Counted from the stretch's first letter, positions 7,796 to 18,280 are shown. The stretch is 64,000 nucleotides of DNA from XN24 sp047921455 (GCA_047921455.1 JBLRWC010000007.1:25709-89708); one strand, 5' to 3'. Program-made: numbers and translations. The notes: generated by a model from the sequence alone, not told the origin.

Positions 7796-8236
7796 ATGGC
7801 CGACAAGATCAACGAAATCCTGGTTCCCGTGGACGGCTCCGAAAATTCCATCCGGGCGGCCCGTTTCGCGATGCGGCTTGCGGGCGCCCTGGACATCGGA
7901 GTGCGGCTGTTTTACGTATTCCCCGCTGTCTCGGTAGAACTGGTCGGCATGACGGGCATGTCCAGCACGGACATCGAGCATGCTGGCGAAACCTCCGGCC
8001 GCCGTGCTTTCGACGCTGTCGAGGGCGCTCTGAAAGATGAGCTGGTTGACCAGGTCGAGCACCAGGTCGCACTAGGTGATCCCGCCGAAGAAATCATCGC
8101 TTACACGGACAAGAACCCCGCCGTGCTGGTCGTCATGGGGCGACGCGGCTTGTCGCGCATGCGCACATTGTTGCTCGGCAGCGTCAGCGACAAGGTTACC
8201 CGGCATGCCAAGTGCCCGGTGACGATCGTCACCTGA
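7796..8236 (+). CDS. universal stress protein, UspA family
   Basis: 146-residue cytoplasmic USP. It begins with the usual ILVPVDGSENS strand and ends with the ATP-binding loop G-2x-G-9x-G (GRRGLSRMRTLLLGSVS) followed by HAKCPVTIV. It therefore belongs to the ATP-binding type. ATG 7796 follows GAAGGAG; an upstream in-frame extension to 7745 lacks family similarity. Its stop is one base from the convergent amidotransferase stop, so no separate terminator fits between them. Stress induction is expected by family but no promoter is evident. Confidence 0.92.
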   Translation: MADKINEILVPVDGSENSIRAARFAMRLAGALDIGVRLFYVFPAVSVELVGMTGMSSTDIEHAGETSGRRAFDAVEGALKDELVDQVEHQVALGDPAEEIIAYTDKNPAVLVVMGRRGLSRMRTLLLGSVSDKVTRHAKCPVTIVT

Positions 8237-8237
8237 C

Positions 8238-9095
8238 TCAATACGGCCCGATGGATCGCAGTTCAATCTCCAGCGCGTGGTTGATCAGCGCCATATGATT
8301 GCGCGGCACCGGTTGCCAGCGCGGACCGGTGTTGAGCGGTTCGGAACTGACCAGGATGGCGCGCGCGGTGCCGGCGTCGGGTTCCATCCAGCAGTGATCA
8401 CCGTCGCACAAGTACGCTGAACCGCTGTTCAGGTACAGGCTGTCGATATAGCCGGGGTCCGAGCTGTAGCGACAGGCGGCCGCGTGCCGGCCGTCGGTGA
8501 GCACCAGGTTAAGGTAGCAGTGCGTACCGGGGGCATGTTCATCGATGAGTTCATGAAGGTCGCGTATGCCGCCGGCCAAGGCGTCGGCCAGCAGCTCGCA
8601 TGAACTGTCGTCCTCGTGGCCACGAAGTCGTTCGGCAACCAGAGCGAAAATATGCTCGGTGTCCGTGGTGCCGCGGATGGCGTGAAAGCCATCGTTGCCG
8701 AGGCGTGCCATCAGGGGCCGGCGAATACGCCGAAACGCGGGGATGTGGCCGTTGTGCATGAAAGCGAATCGGCCGCAGCGAAACGGGTGGCAGTTGGCCT
8801 CGGCAACATCAAAATTGCCGCCGGTGGCTGCGCGCACGTGGGCAAGGATGCAACGGCTGGTAGTCACGCGGGCCAACTCGTCGAGATTGGCATTACTCCA
8901 GGCGGGAGTGAGGGAGCGGAACCGCGCGGGCATGGCATGGCCGTCAACGTACCAGCCGAGGCCGAAACCATCGCCATTCAGCGGCTCCGGGCGTTCGCGG
9001 GCGCGCACGCTCTGGTTGATCAGCGAGTTTTCCGGGCGGGTGACGAGATCGGCAAGGGGAAGACTGTCGCCCAAGTAAAAAACGAACCTGCACAT
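8238..9095 (-). CDS. class II glutamine amidotransferase (YafJ/EgtC-like)
   Basis: 285-residue Ntn-type glutaminase domain protein. ATG 9095 makes Cys2 the N-terminal nucleophile after Met removal (MCRFVFYLGDSLPLADLV). Other family motifs are FMHNGHIP and the GTTDTEHIFALV segment that shapes the glutamine pocket. GFGLGWY is at the expected place. No synthetase domain is fused, as in YafJ and EgtC. No ergothioneine genes are near, so the acceptor substrate is unknown. The upstream 99-base in-frame extension was rejected because it would bury the catalytic Cys. It is divergent from the YeiH-like gene. Confidence 0.88.
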   Translation of the reverse strand: MCRFVFYLGDSLPLADLVTRPENSLINQSVRARERPEPLNGDGFGLGWYVDGHAMPARFRSLTPAWSNANLDELARVTTSRCILAHVRAATGGNFDVAEANCHPFRCGRFAFMHNGHIPAFRRIRRPLMARLGNDGFHAIRGTTDTEHIFALVAERLRGHEDDSSCELLADALAGGIRDLHELIDEHAPGTHCYLNLVLTDGRHAAACRYSSDPGYIDSLYLNSGSAYLCDGDHCWMEPDAGTARAILVSSEPLNTGPRWQPVPRNHMALINHALEIELRSIGPY

Positions 9096-9251
9096 GTCCT
9101 TGTTACTATCGCCAGGTGCCAGTCTGCAACTATGGCACAGCGTGGCGGCCAGCGTCTTCTGCCGGCGTACAATTCCCGAGGCCGGGCTGCCCATCTGGAC
9201 GGGTGTTCATTAGACTGCAGCGAGTCACGGTTCCCGTTGGACCCTTAAGTC

Positions 9252-10298
9252 ATGCCAGCAAGACACTTCAAGCACCCGGCGATTCCCGGCATGCTCGCGG
9301 CAGCCGGGATCGCGCTGGCGGCCGGCGCGCTGACGGCGATCGTACGCCGTGCGCCGGAACCATTGGCAAGCTTGCCCATCAGCACAATCCTGGTCGCTAT
9401 CCTGCTCGGCCTCGCGCTGGCGGGTGTGGCCCGCCGGCATCCCGACTGGACGCCGGGCTTGCGGTTCGCAGCCGGACCGGTGTTGAAGCTGGGCGTCATA
9501 TTGATTGGTTTGCGCTTGTCGCTGGGTCAACTGGGCAGTCTCGGACTGCAAGCCCTGCCGTTGGTTCTGGGGGCGATATTTTCAGGCCTGGCATTGGCGT
9601 GGCTGCTGGGCCGGGTGTTGGGCGTCGGCACGAAGCTTACCGCGCTGCTGGCCGTCGGGGCGGCCATCTGCGGGGCGTCTGCGATCGCCGCCACGGCGCC
9701 CGCACTGAAGGCGCGCGCGGAGGAGACCGCATACGCCCTCGCATGTGTCGCCTTGTTCGGGCTGGCCGCCACGATGCTATACCCTTGGTTACTGAATGAT
9801 TGGCTCGCCGACGGAGGCCAGGTCGGCCTGGTGCTCGGCGCAGCCATTCATGACACCGCCCAGGTTACGGCAGCTGCGCTGCTGTTCGAGCAAACATTCG
9901 GACAGGCGGAGGTGCTGGCGGCCGCCACCGTCACGAAGTTAATGCGTAACCTGTCGATGCTCTTCGTCATTCCGGCTGTCGTGTGGTGGGCTCTGCGGGG
10001 CGAACAGGCGTCGGGCAGCCGGCCGGGCTTTCCCCTGTTTGTGCTCGGCTTTCTCGGTATGGCGGCCGTCCGTAGCGGCGGCGATCTACTGCTGGCGGAC
10101 CACCACGCCTGGCAGGTCTTGCTCGATGCAGCCACCGTCGGCAGCGCTTTCTTGTTCGCGACGGCCATGGCGGCCATCGGCATGGGCATCCGCATTGCGG
10201 TGTTGCGTGCGCTCGGGCTGCGGCCGGCCTTGACAGCCTTGCTGACAGCGCTCGGCATGGGCGTCATGGCGTTGCTGCTGGTGGACCTGTTTGCCTGA
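9252..10298 (+). CDS. YeiH/PSE-family putative sulfate exporter
   Basis: 348-residue polytopic membrane protein of the UPF0324 (YeiH, putative sulfate exporter) family. It has about ten hydrophobic helices. Family motifs are LKLGVILIGLRLSLGQLG, the Gly/Ala-rich VGAAICGASAIAATAP, AAIHDTAQVTAAALLF and TVTKLMRNLSMLFVIP. Members are proposed to export sulfate or sulfonates, and E. coli YeiH is controlled by a LysR regulator; no regulator is adjacent here. The start at 9252 gives a short polar N-terminus before the first helix. Assignment to family is solid; substrate is not established. Confidence 0.88.
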   Translation: MPARHFKHPAIPGMLAAAGIALAAGALTAIVRRAPEPLASLPISTILVAILLGLALAGVARRHPDWTPGLRFAAGPVLKLGVILIGLRLSLGQLGSLGLQALPLVLGAIFSGLALAWLLGRVLGVGTKLTALLAVGAAICGASAIAATAPALKARAEETAYALACVALFGLAATMLYPWLLNDWLADGGQVGLVLGAAIHDTAQVTAAALLFEQTFGQAEVLAAATVTKLMRNLSMLFVIPAVVWWALRGEQASGSRPGFPLFVLGFLGMAAVRSGGDLLLADHHAWQVLLDAATVGSAFLFATAMAAIGMGIRIAVLRALGLRPALTALLTALGMGVMALLLVDLFA

Positions 10299-10333
10299 GA
10301 ACGGTCTGCGCGCCCGGTTCCTGGTCGAGCCGA

Positions 10334-10882
10334 CTACTCGCGGTCGCGGTAACCGTAATGGGCGCTGATGTAGCAACTGCCGCCGGTGCGGAACCATCGC
10401 GCGACGATCACTACCGGTCCGCTGCGCAGCATGTGCTCGCGAGACACCGGCTTGGCGACAGTCCAGGTGGCCGACGGCGTCCCGAAACGCGCCAGGAATA
10501 CGGCGGCGAACTGGTCGCGCAGGGCCAGGCAGGCGGCTTCGTCCACGGTCTGTAATGGCGCATCCACCGAAGCCTCGATCTCTATGAGATGGCCATCCTC
10601 CGCCATCGCCATGACAGTCACGGGCAACTGTGCCAAGTGGCCCGAATAACGAATTTCATCTAGTCCACCGCAACCCAGGCCCGCAAAGGCCGTATCCGGT
10701 GCAAGGCGCGCAGCCGCAGTGGCGCTTTCCTGGTAGTCCTGGCCGAGCCGCAGCAGGCCGACGCCGTCGGTATGCAGCAGCATCGGGTCGACCCGCCCGT
10801 GAGATCGGGCCATGAAAAAAACGCTCGCCGCCAGCACGGCAGCGAGCGTCCCGGTGAGGACCAGTAGGGTCCGCAGCGTCAT
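10334..10882 (-). CDS. hypothetical membrane-anchored protein coupled to sodC
   Basis: 182 residues, not recognised. The N-terminus is a clean hydrophobic anchor or signal (LRTLLVLTGTLAAVLAASVFF) followed by ~150 mostly polar residues. Four cysteines are present in the presumed periplasmic part (LGCGGLDE, EAACLALR, GGSCYIS, with the first doublet region holding one). ATG 10882 overlaps the sodC stop as ATGA, so translation is probably coupled to the superoxide dismutase; an in-frame start at 10903 would overlap more. Coupling suggests a role in the same periplasmic oxidative-stress response, perhaps in copper loading or disulfide formation, but that is only inference. Confidence 0.7.
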   Translation of the reverse strand: MTLRTLLVLTGTLAAVLAASVFFMARSHGRVDPMLLHTDGVGLLRLGQDYQESATAAARLAPDTAFAGLGCGGLDEIRYSGHLAQLPVTVMAMAEDGHLIEIEASVDAPLQTVDEAACLALRDQFAAVFLARFGTPSATWTVAKPVSREHMLRSGPVVIVARWFRTGGSCYISAHYGYRDRE

Positions 10883-11445
10883 TCCGCCTTGATGACTCCG
10901 CACGCGATGCGCGGGCCGGCGCCACCGATCGGCTGGGTGATGTGGTCGTCGCGGTTGAGATGGATCACCAGCGCCGCGGCATCCTCGTCGAGGATCCTGG
11001 CGCGGCCCTTGGCGCCGCCGAGCGAAGCCAGCATGGTGAACATTTCGACCTGGACCGTGCCGTCATCCTGCACGACCAGGTTCGGCAGATCACCCGCGTC
11101 CGGGCCGGCAGGATTCATCAGGCCATGTTCCTTGCCATCGGGATTGAGGTGGCCCTTGGAAGCGACAAAGCCTTCTTCGGGATCCTCGCAAGTGCCGACG
11201 GTGTGGATGTGGACGGCCTTGGGGCCGGGCGGCAGACCATGCAGGTCAAAATAGATCAGGACACCATGGGGGCTCTCGGTCAGGGTGGCCGTGCCAATGC
11301 TGTTGCTTTCTCGGTCGATGAAACTCGCGGTGGCTTCCTTGACCTTGTCCTTCTTGGCGTCTGCTCCGCCATGATGGGCGGCGTGGACCGCGCCTGCGGC
11401 AAGGCCAAGCGCGGTGAGCAGGGAAAGAACTGCAGATATTCTCAT
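10879..11445 (-). CDS. sodC: Cu/Zn superoxide dismutase, periplasmic
   Basis: 188-residue SodC: converts superoxide to oxygen and peroxide in the periplasm. Signal peptide about 1-23 (ISAVLSLLTALGLAAGAVHA). Copper ligands are readable as H79 and H81 (VHIH), H99 (KGHLNP, bridging) and H162 (LVIHLNRDDH). The likely disulfide is C86-C182. H107 and D119 fit zinc ligands, but the usual third zinc histidine, in HAGDLP, is Asp here (GPDAGDLP, D116). Activity may therefore differ. ATG 11445 was chosen because it starts the signal peptide. It is followed by the coupled gene at 10882. The region 11446-11636 is the divergent promoter space with the AbgT gene. Confidence 0.92.
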   Translation of the reverse strand: MRISAVLSLLTALGLAAGAVHAAHHGGADAKKDKVKEATASFIDRESNSIGTATLTESPHGVLIYFDLHGLPPGPKAVHIHTVGTCEDPEEGFVASKGHLNPDGKEHGLMNPAGPDAGDLPNLVVQDDGTVQVEMFTMLASLGGAKGRARILDEDAAALVIHLNRDDHITQPIGGAGPRIACGVIKAE

Positions 11446-11636
11446 GGTGACGAATCCTCGAAATATTGTTGCTGTCAAAAAACCGGGCCGCAGCATCCAG
11501 CCGCCGGCCACGCACTCACTCGTGAACAGTGCCAATAATAGTACAGCCAGCGGCACACCGCTGCCCGGGCGGGAAGAGAAGCAAGCAACAGGTATACTTC
11601 CGCGCTGGCGCGACGAAGGCACGCACGGGGACATTG

Positions 11637-13187
11637 ATGGACAGCAACGAACGCAGCACCGGCCAGGCTTTCAGCCGCTTCGTAGAGCGGGTGGGCCACA
11701 AGATTCCCGATCCGGTGATTATCTTCATGTCGTTTTACCCGATCGCGTTTATCGCGACGGTGCTGCTCGGCGGGCATACCTTCGAGACGGTGGGCGCCGG
11801 CGGCGAGATGATCAGCTACCAGATCCTGCCGATGTACGAATCCGAGCATGTCCGCTGGATTTTCGATAATGCTTTGCTCAGGAACTGGCTGGCCTTCGGC
11901 AATGGCGTACTGGCGGTCATCCTGGTCGTCATGCTGGCGATCGGTGTAGCGGAAAACTCGGGCCTGTTCGCGGCGCTGATCAAGCGTGTCGGCAGTCATA
12001 TCCCGCAAGCCTGGCTGCCGTTGCTACTGATGTTTCTGGGCATCACCAGTTCGGTGGCAACCGACGCAGGTTACCTGGTGCTCATTCCGCTCGCTGGTCT
12101 GCTCTATGCCGGCCTGGGCCGCAATCCGTTGATCGGCATGGCCGCCGCCTTTGCGGGGGTGTCAGCCGGCTTCAGCGCCAATCTCATCCCGGGCACGCCC
12201 ATCGACGTGATCATCGGCATGAATGCCAAGGTATTCGCCGAGTCGCAAGGAGTGCCGTTCACCACGGCAGACGGCGCAGTATTGCGGCCCGCCACCATGC
12301 ATTACTGGTTCATCGCCACGTCGACCGTGGTACTGGCGTTCACCGGCGCCTGGGTAACGAAGCGCTTCGTCGAGCCCAAGCTGGACAAGCAACCGTTCGA
12401 GTTGCCGGCTGAAATCAGTCTCGCCGAGTTCGAGGTCAGCGGCGCGGAACGCAAGGGCCTGAAGTCCGCCGGGTTCGGCTTGGTCGTCGCAGCCCTGGCA
12501 ATCGGCGGGCTGGCGCTCGGGCCGTTGGGTGCCTACACGGATGCCGACGGCAATCGTGTGCTGCCGTTCCTGAATAACATCATCCTGCTCATTTCATTGT
12601 TTTTCATCATCGAGGGAGTATTTTTCGGCTATGCCTCGGGCACGTTCAAACGCGTCGCCGATGTTGTGAAAGCAATGGTCAAGCAAATGAACACCATGGG
12701 TTATATCCTGGTGCTCACATTCTTCAGCTACAACTTCCTCGGCCTGTTGAGTTACAGCGGTCTCGGTTCCTATATCACTTACCTGGGTGCCGAGGGCCTG
12801 GTCGCGCTGGGGCTGCAGGAGTTCCCGGTATTGTTGCTGATCGGTTTCGTAATCACGACGGCGATCATCAACCTGTTTATCGGCGGGCTAACCTCGAAAT
12901 GGATGCTGCTGGGGCCGATATTCGTGCCGATGCTGTATTTCGTGAACCCGGCCATGACGCCCGACCTGGTGGCGGCCGCGTTTCGCGTCGCAGACTCGGC
13001 CACCAACATCATTACCCCCATGATGGTTTATTCAGGGGTGATCCTGGCCTTCATGCGTAAATACCGGCCCGGTCTGGGTTTTGGCGACATGCTGTTGATC
13101 ATGTTGCCGTACTCGATCGTGTTCATGATTGTATGGACCACGTTGCTCGTGGCATTTTTCGTATTCAATATTCCCTTGGGCTTTTGA
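11637..13187 (+). CDS. AbgT-family transporter (first copy)
   Basis: 516-residue polytopic membrane protein of the AbgT family, which includes p-aminobenzoyl-glutamate importers and sulfonamide or antimetabolite exporters (MtrF, YdaH). It starts with the typical amphipathic lead (FSRFVERVGHKIPDPVIIF). Conserved blocks include MLAIGVAENSGLFAAL, TSSVATDAGYLVLIPL, AFAGVSAGFSANLIPG, the re-entrant segment GGLTSKWMLLGPIFVPML and DSATNIITPMMVYSG. ATG 11637 is preferred to TTG 11634 and to longer frames. A second member lies at 20114. The small membrane protein gene 9 bases downstream is probably co-transcribed. Direction and substrate of transport cannot be told. Confidence 0.88.
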   Translation: MDSNERSTGQAFSRFVERVGHKIPDPVIIFMSFYPIAFIATVLLGGHTFETVGAGGEMISYQILPMYESEHVRWIFDNALLRNWLAFGNGVLAVILVVMLAIGVAENSGLFAALIKRVGSHIPQAWLPLLLMFLGITSSVATDAGYLVLIPLAGLLYAGLGRNPLIGMAAAFAGVSAGFSANLIPGTPIDVIIGMNAKVFAESQGVPFTTADGAVLRPATMHYWFIATSTVVLAFTGAWVTKRFVEPKLDKQPFELPAEISLAEFEVSGAERKGLKSAGFGLVVAALAIGGLALGPLGAYTDADGNRVLPFLNNIILLISLFFIIEGVFFGYASGTFKRVADVVKAMVKQMNTMGYILVLTFFSYNFLGLLSYSGLGSYITYLGAEGLVALGLQEFPVLLLIGFVITTAIINLFIGGLTSKWMLLGPIFVPMLYFVNPAMTPDLVAAAFRVADSATNIITPMMVYSGVILAFMRKYRPGLGFGDMLLIMLPYSIVFMIVWTTLLVAFFVFNIPLGF

Positions 13188-13196
13188 GGTAAACCG

Positions 13197-13655
13197 ATGC
13201 CGGCCAACTTGACCCGGACACAGTCATTCCTGCTTGGTACCGTCGTTCTTGTCCTTGCCACGCTTGGCATCGGTTGGTTGGGCAAGTCGATGATCGACGA
13301 CCAACCCTTGGACGTGATCGATTTCTGGCTCGAGGGATACTTCCGCGACGGCACCGCCGACCGCCTGTTCACCGTCGGTTACCGGGAGGTGGTCAGCGAG
13401 TCCGAGATCAGGGCCTTTGCGGACCAGCTCACCTATACGCCGGGGCACACGACGACCGCGTTTTTCTACCCGGAAGGCAGCCGGATTCCTTCCCGCGGCG
13501 TCACTGGCGCCGCGAGTCTCGCCGATGCCCAGCAGGCTTTGCGCATGGCGACGGGCGCCAGCCCGTGGCGTTATGCGGCGGTCAAGAATGAACAGGGGGA
13601 ACTGACCCTGGTGGATTGCATGGCGGAGCCCAACAACCGCCTGTGTCGCTTCTAG
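13197..13655 (+). CDS. hypothetical protein with one N-terminal membrane segment
   Basis: 152 residues, no family recognised. One hydrophobic segment near the N-terminus (SFLLGTVVLVLATLGIGWLG, about 10-29) is followed by a ~120-residue soluble domain that probably faces the periplasm. That domain has two cysteines near its C-terminus (VDCMAEPNNRLCRF). The gene starts 9 bases after the AbgT stop with GAGGTAA just before the ATG, so they should be co-transcribed. It could be an accessory subunit of the transporter; nothing in the sequence proves it. It converges on the ABC-F gene with 12 bases between stops. Confidence 0.72.
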   Translation: MPANLTRTQSFLLGTVVLVLATLGIGWLGKSMIDDQPLDVIDFWLEGYFRDGTADRLFTVGYREVVSESEIRAFADQLTYTPGHTTTAFFYPEGSRIPSRGVTGAASLADAQQALRMATGASPWRYAAVKNEQGELTLVDCMAEPNNRLCRF

Positions 13656-13667
13656 ACCTGCCGGGTT

Positions 13668-15617
<1,950 letters not shown>

Positions 15618-15637
15618 GAGGCGACGCATTGTAAGAT

Positions 15638-15670
15638 AAAAAAAGGCCGGGGGAGTTTCCTCCCCCGGCC
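15638..15670 (-). terminator. intrinsic terminator of the decaheme cytochrome gene
   Basis: A perfect 11-base stem, GGCCGGGGGAG (15645-15655) with CTCCCCCGGCC (15660-15670), has a 4-base loop. On the minus strand it is followed at once by seven T residues (15644-15638). It lies 32 bases beyond the decaheme gene stop and just before the ABC-F start. Confidence 0.93.
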
Positions 15671-15701
15671 AGGTTAGTCGCAGCTCAATGCTGCTTGTTG
15701 C

Positions 15702-18095
15702 TTAGTCGTGTCCCGGCACGATCTTCCCGGAGCCGTGGCAGACTGCACAGGCTTCGCCGGTCGGCGTCGTGTTCAGGTCGAAGTGAGCCTTGGCCTGCGG
15801 CGTGTTATGGCAGCCATAACAAGAGGCGCTGGTCGGGCCCATGCGGCCGGTCAGGCCGGGGTTATGCGGCGCGGTGGCCGTAGCGCCCGGCAAACCGTCA
15901 ACCACCGACCACATTGCGTTGGCAGCAATCGGCAGCTTGTAGGTGTCGGGCAGATGGCAGCTCTGGCAATCCGCGAGGGCCATCGGGAAGCCGATGTCGC
16001 TGAAGTCGTACGGTCCCTGGCCTGATCCACCGGCGACAGTGCCACGGATGAAGGAGAAGGGAATCGTACGAATCGGATCGCCGCCAACCGGCTTGCCGGC
16101 ATGCAGACCATGGACCAGGTCCTTCAGGTTCATCGGCTTCTCGCCGTCGATGACTAGGCCCCCTAGATCGTTCCCGTTAGTCTGAAGCGTACCGGCTGGT
16201 ATGAAGCCCGAGAAGATGTTGCTGCTCGAGTTTTCCGGGTTATGGCAGGAGGCACACCAGTCCGGACCGTTGACACGCGAACCGCCATGGAAGGCGAGGG
16301 TCTCATGGCAGGCCAGGCAGTTCGCCTCAGCCACCACGGCGCGGCGCGGTGCACCGGCAAAGCCAACCACGGCAGACGTGTCGATATTCGTCCCCTGGGA
16401 CTGCGGGCGTCCCTCGATCCCGATCGCCATGAGGGTGGCATTGGCCGGGAAGGTAAAGCCGCCGTTGACGCCTGGCTCAGTCGTGAAATAGCCGTCCTCG
16501 CCAGCGATCAATGTTCCGACATAGCCGGAAAGGCTGCCCAGCCCTTGGGGCTGGTCCCAGGAACGAACACCAAGGGAGACATCGAGATCCCACCAGAGGC
16601 GGCCGGCCGTCGTGCCGAGGTTGTTGTAGTCCTGCGGCGCGGCGATTGCCGGACCTGCCATCGCGCCACCCGGGTGCGCTGCACTCCAAGCGGCGTAGAG
16701 GCGCATGTTGCCAAGGCCAACGCCGTTAGGCAGGTTTTGCACATCCACCGGCTCGCCGTCCGCCAGCAGGCGGAACGTCACGATCGGCTGGTTGCTCTCG
16801 TTCACGGTGACCGAAGCGATCTCGTACTCGAACTGGACGAAGCCAGCCGGCTGCAGCGGATTGTTCGGCGAGGACGAGGGGCTGATGTGGAATCTGTCCA
16901 CGCTGACGAACCCGCTCGGGCCATGGCAGACGAGGCAGGCTTGCGTATCGCTGCCAGCGCTGAAGTGCACATCGAAGTCCACGTTGGTGTGGCAGGTACC
17001 ACACGCAGCCGCGCTCGGGCGCGCCTGGAACGCCACGGCATCCGCTGCGCTGCGGCCTTCCGGCTTCGGCATGCGGTTGTTGTCATGGCAGGTCAGGCAG
17101 TTGGCTACTGACTGCGGGTAATGCACAGTCGAGTAGTCGCGACCGTCGACCGAATAGTCGTTCCTCACGTGAATCTTGTGGATCATGGTCGGCAGGCTGA
17201 TTTCCGCCCACGCCTCGTCGGTCGAGCCGCGCGAATCGAACGTCGATTCGTTATGGCAGGAGACGCAGGTTTCCATGCTGTAACGGCCATTGCCGTGCAC
17301 GTTCGGGAAGTGGAGGATATCCCGGGCATCCGAATTGCCGTGGCAGGCGCCGCAAGACTCGGTGGTGACGACCATGTTCGCGGTGGGGGCTGACAAGGTC
17401 GGCAGCTCGGCGGGAACAAAGTCGATCGACGCGTTGTACCGCGAACCGCGGCCGACGACCGAGATCCGGTGCACGGCATTGGGATCATAGGCGAGATCGA
17501 GGGTCGGCAGGATGGCTTGCGCCGCCGCCGAATCCAGCACACCGCTGCTGCCAACGCCGGGCGCTGCCGGAGCGTCCGGGCTACCGTAGTAAATAAAATC
17601 GGCTACGGCATCGATATCGGTACCGAAGGTGTACGTATACACGCCGGGCTCGATTTCAGTGGCGGGGCGACGCTCACCGGCGGCCCGCAGCACACGGACG
17701 CCGCCGCTCTGCAAGCGCGAGCGGTTGATATAACTCTGCCAACGCGGGTAGTCGCCGGTCTCGACGAGCTTCGCGATGGTGAACTCGAAGTTCTCGAGGC
17801 CCGTGACGGGCGCACCGTTGTTGGACACTTCGAATGTGACCGTGACGATGGCGCTCGCGGACGTGTCGACCTCGACGCCCGTGATGGCTCCCTCGAGGGT
17901 GCCTTCAGCAGAGCCGAAGATTGGATCCGTGGGCGCTGGTGGTCCTGGAGGTCCTTCAGGTCCTTCAGGTCCTTGAGGTCCAGCGGGACCGGTAGCGCCA
18001 GCAGGCCCACGGTCGCCATCGTCGCCGGAACAACCGGCGATCGCCAGCAAAGCGGCGCATGACGCCGTCGCCAGCAGTTTTGTCCAATTTTTCAT
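15702..18095 (-). CDS. OmcA/MtrC-family decaheme c-type cytochrome lipoprotein
   Basis: 797-residue predicted outer-surface cytochrome. The signal ends in a lipobox (IAGC, C22) with Ser at +2, which favours the outer membrane. A short collagen-like Gly-X-Y linker follows (about 30-52: GPAGATGPAG, EGPEGPPGPP). I count ten CxxCH motifs in two groups of five: CGACH, CVSCH, CLTCH, CGTCH, CLVCH (about 246-390) and CLACH, CASCH, CQSCH, CYGCH, CAVCH (about 590-785). They are separated by a non-heme beta-rich region. This is the OmcA/MtrC layout, in which such proteins pass electrons to extracellular acceptors. ATG 18095 gives a proper lipoprotein signal. The expected partners MtrA and MtrB are not in the window. 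Confidence 0.92.
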   Translation of the reverse strand: MKNWTKLLATASCAALLAIAGCSGDDGDRGPAGATGPAGPQGPEGPEGPPGPPAPTDPIFGSAEGTLEGAITGVEVDTSASAIVTVTFEVSNNGAPVTGLENFEFTIAKLVETGDYPRWQSYINRSRLQSGGVRVLRAAGERRPATEIEPGVYTYTFGTDIDAVADFIYYGSPDAPAAPGVGSSGVLDSAAAQAILPTLDLAYDPNAVHRISVVGRGSRYNASIDFVPAELPTLSAPTANMVVTTESCGACHGNSDARDILHFPNVHGNGRYSMETCVSCHNESTFDSRGSTDEAWAEISLPTMIHKIHVRNDYSVDGRDYSTVHYPQSVANCLTCHDNNRMPKPEGRSAADAVAFQARPSAAACGTCHTNVDFDVHFSAGSDTQACLVCHGPSGFVSVDRFHISPSSSPNNPLQPAGFVQFEYEIASVTVNESNQPIVTFRLLADGEPVDVQNLPNGVGLGNMRLYAAWSAAHPGGAMAGPAIAAPQDYNNLGTTAGRLWWDLDVSLGVRSWDQPQGLGSLSGYVGTLIAGEDGYFTTEPGVNGGFTFPANATLMAIGIEGRPQSQGTNIDTSAVVGFAGAPRRAVVAEANCLACHETLAFHGGSRVNGPDWCASCHNPENSSSNIFSGFIPAGTLQTNGNDLGGLVIDGEKPMNLKDLVHGLHAGKPVGGDPIRTIPFSFIRGTVAGGSGQGPYDFSDIGFPMALADCQSCHLPDTYKLPIAANAMWSVVDGLPGATATAPHNPGLTGRMGPTSASCYGCHNTPQAKAHFDLNTTPTGEACAVCHGSGKIVPGHD

Positions 18096-18256
18096 TTTTC
18101 CCCTCCAGGTGGGCAAGAGCATCGTTCCCCAAAAAAAGCCATCAGGCCGATTGCATTCCTTGTGCGGTATGCAAGCTTTTGCTGATTGCGTTGGGAAATT
18201 ACGCGGTCCGGTGACGCCCCGCTATTCGGTATCATACGGATACGGGCGCGAATAAG

Positions 18257-18280
18257 ACCTATTCGCAGGCGCGAATAGGT
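18257..18280. promoter_or_regulatory. 10-base inverted repeat upstream of the decaheme gene
   Basis: ACCTATTCGC (18257-18266) and GCGAATAGGT (18271-18280) form a perfect dyad with a 4-base spacer. A third partial copy, GGCGCGAATA, lies at 18245-18254 and repeats 18268-18277. It sits about 160 bases before the cytochrome start and 60 bases after the YfcC-type stop. With no T-run it looks more like an operator than a terminator. Confidence 0.4.

Noticed and set aside
13197..13655. Second AbgT gene piece
   Set aside because: Only one hydrophobic segment and no AbgT motif; treated as a separate small protein.
17938..18008. Tandem repeat in the decaheme gene
   Set aside because: The repeats are Gly-X-Y codons of a collagen-like linker, not a mobile or minisatellite element.
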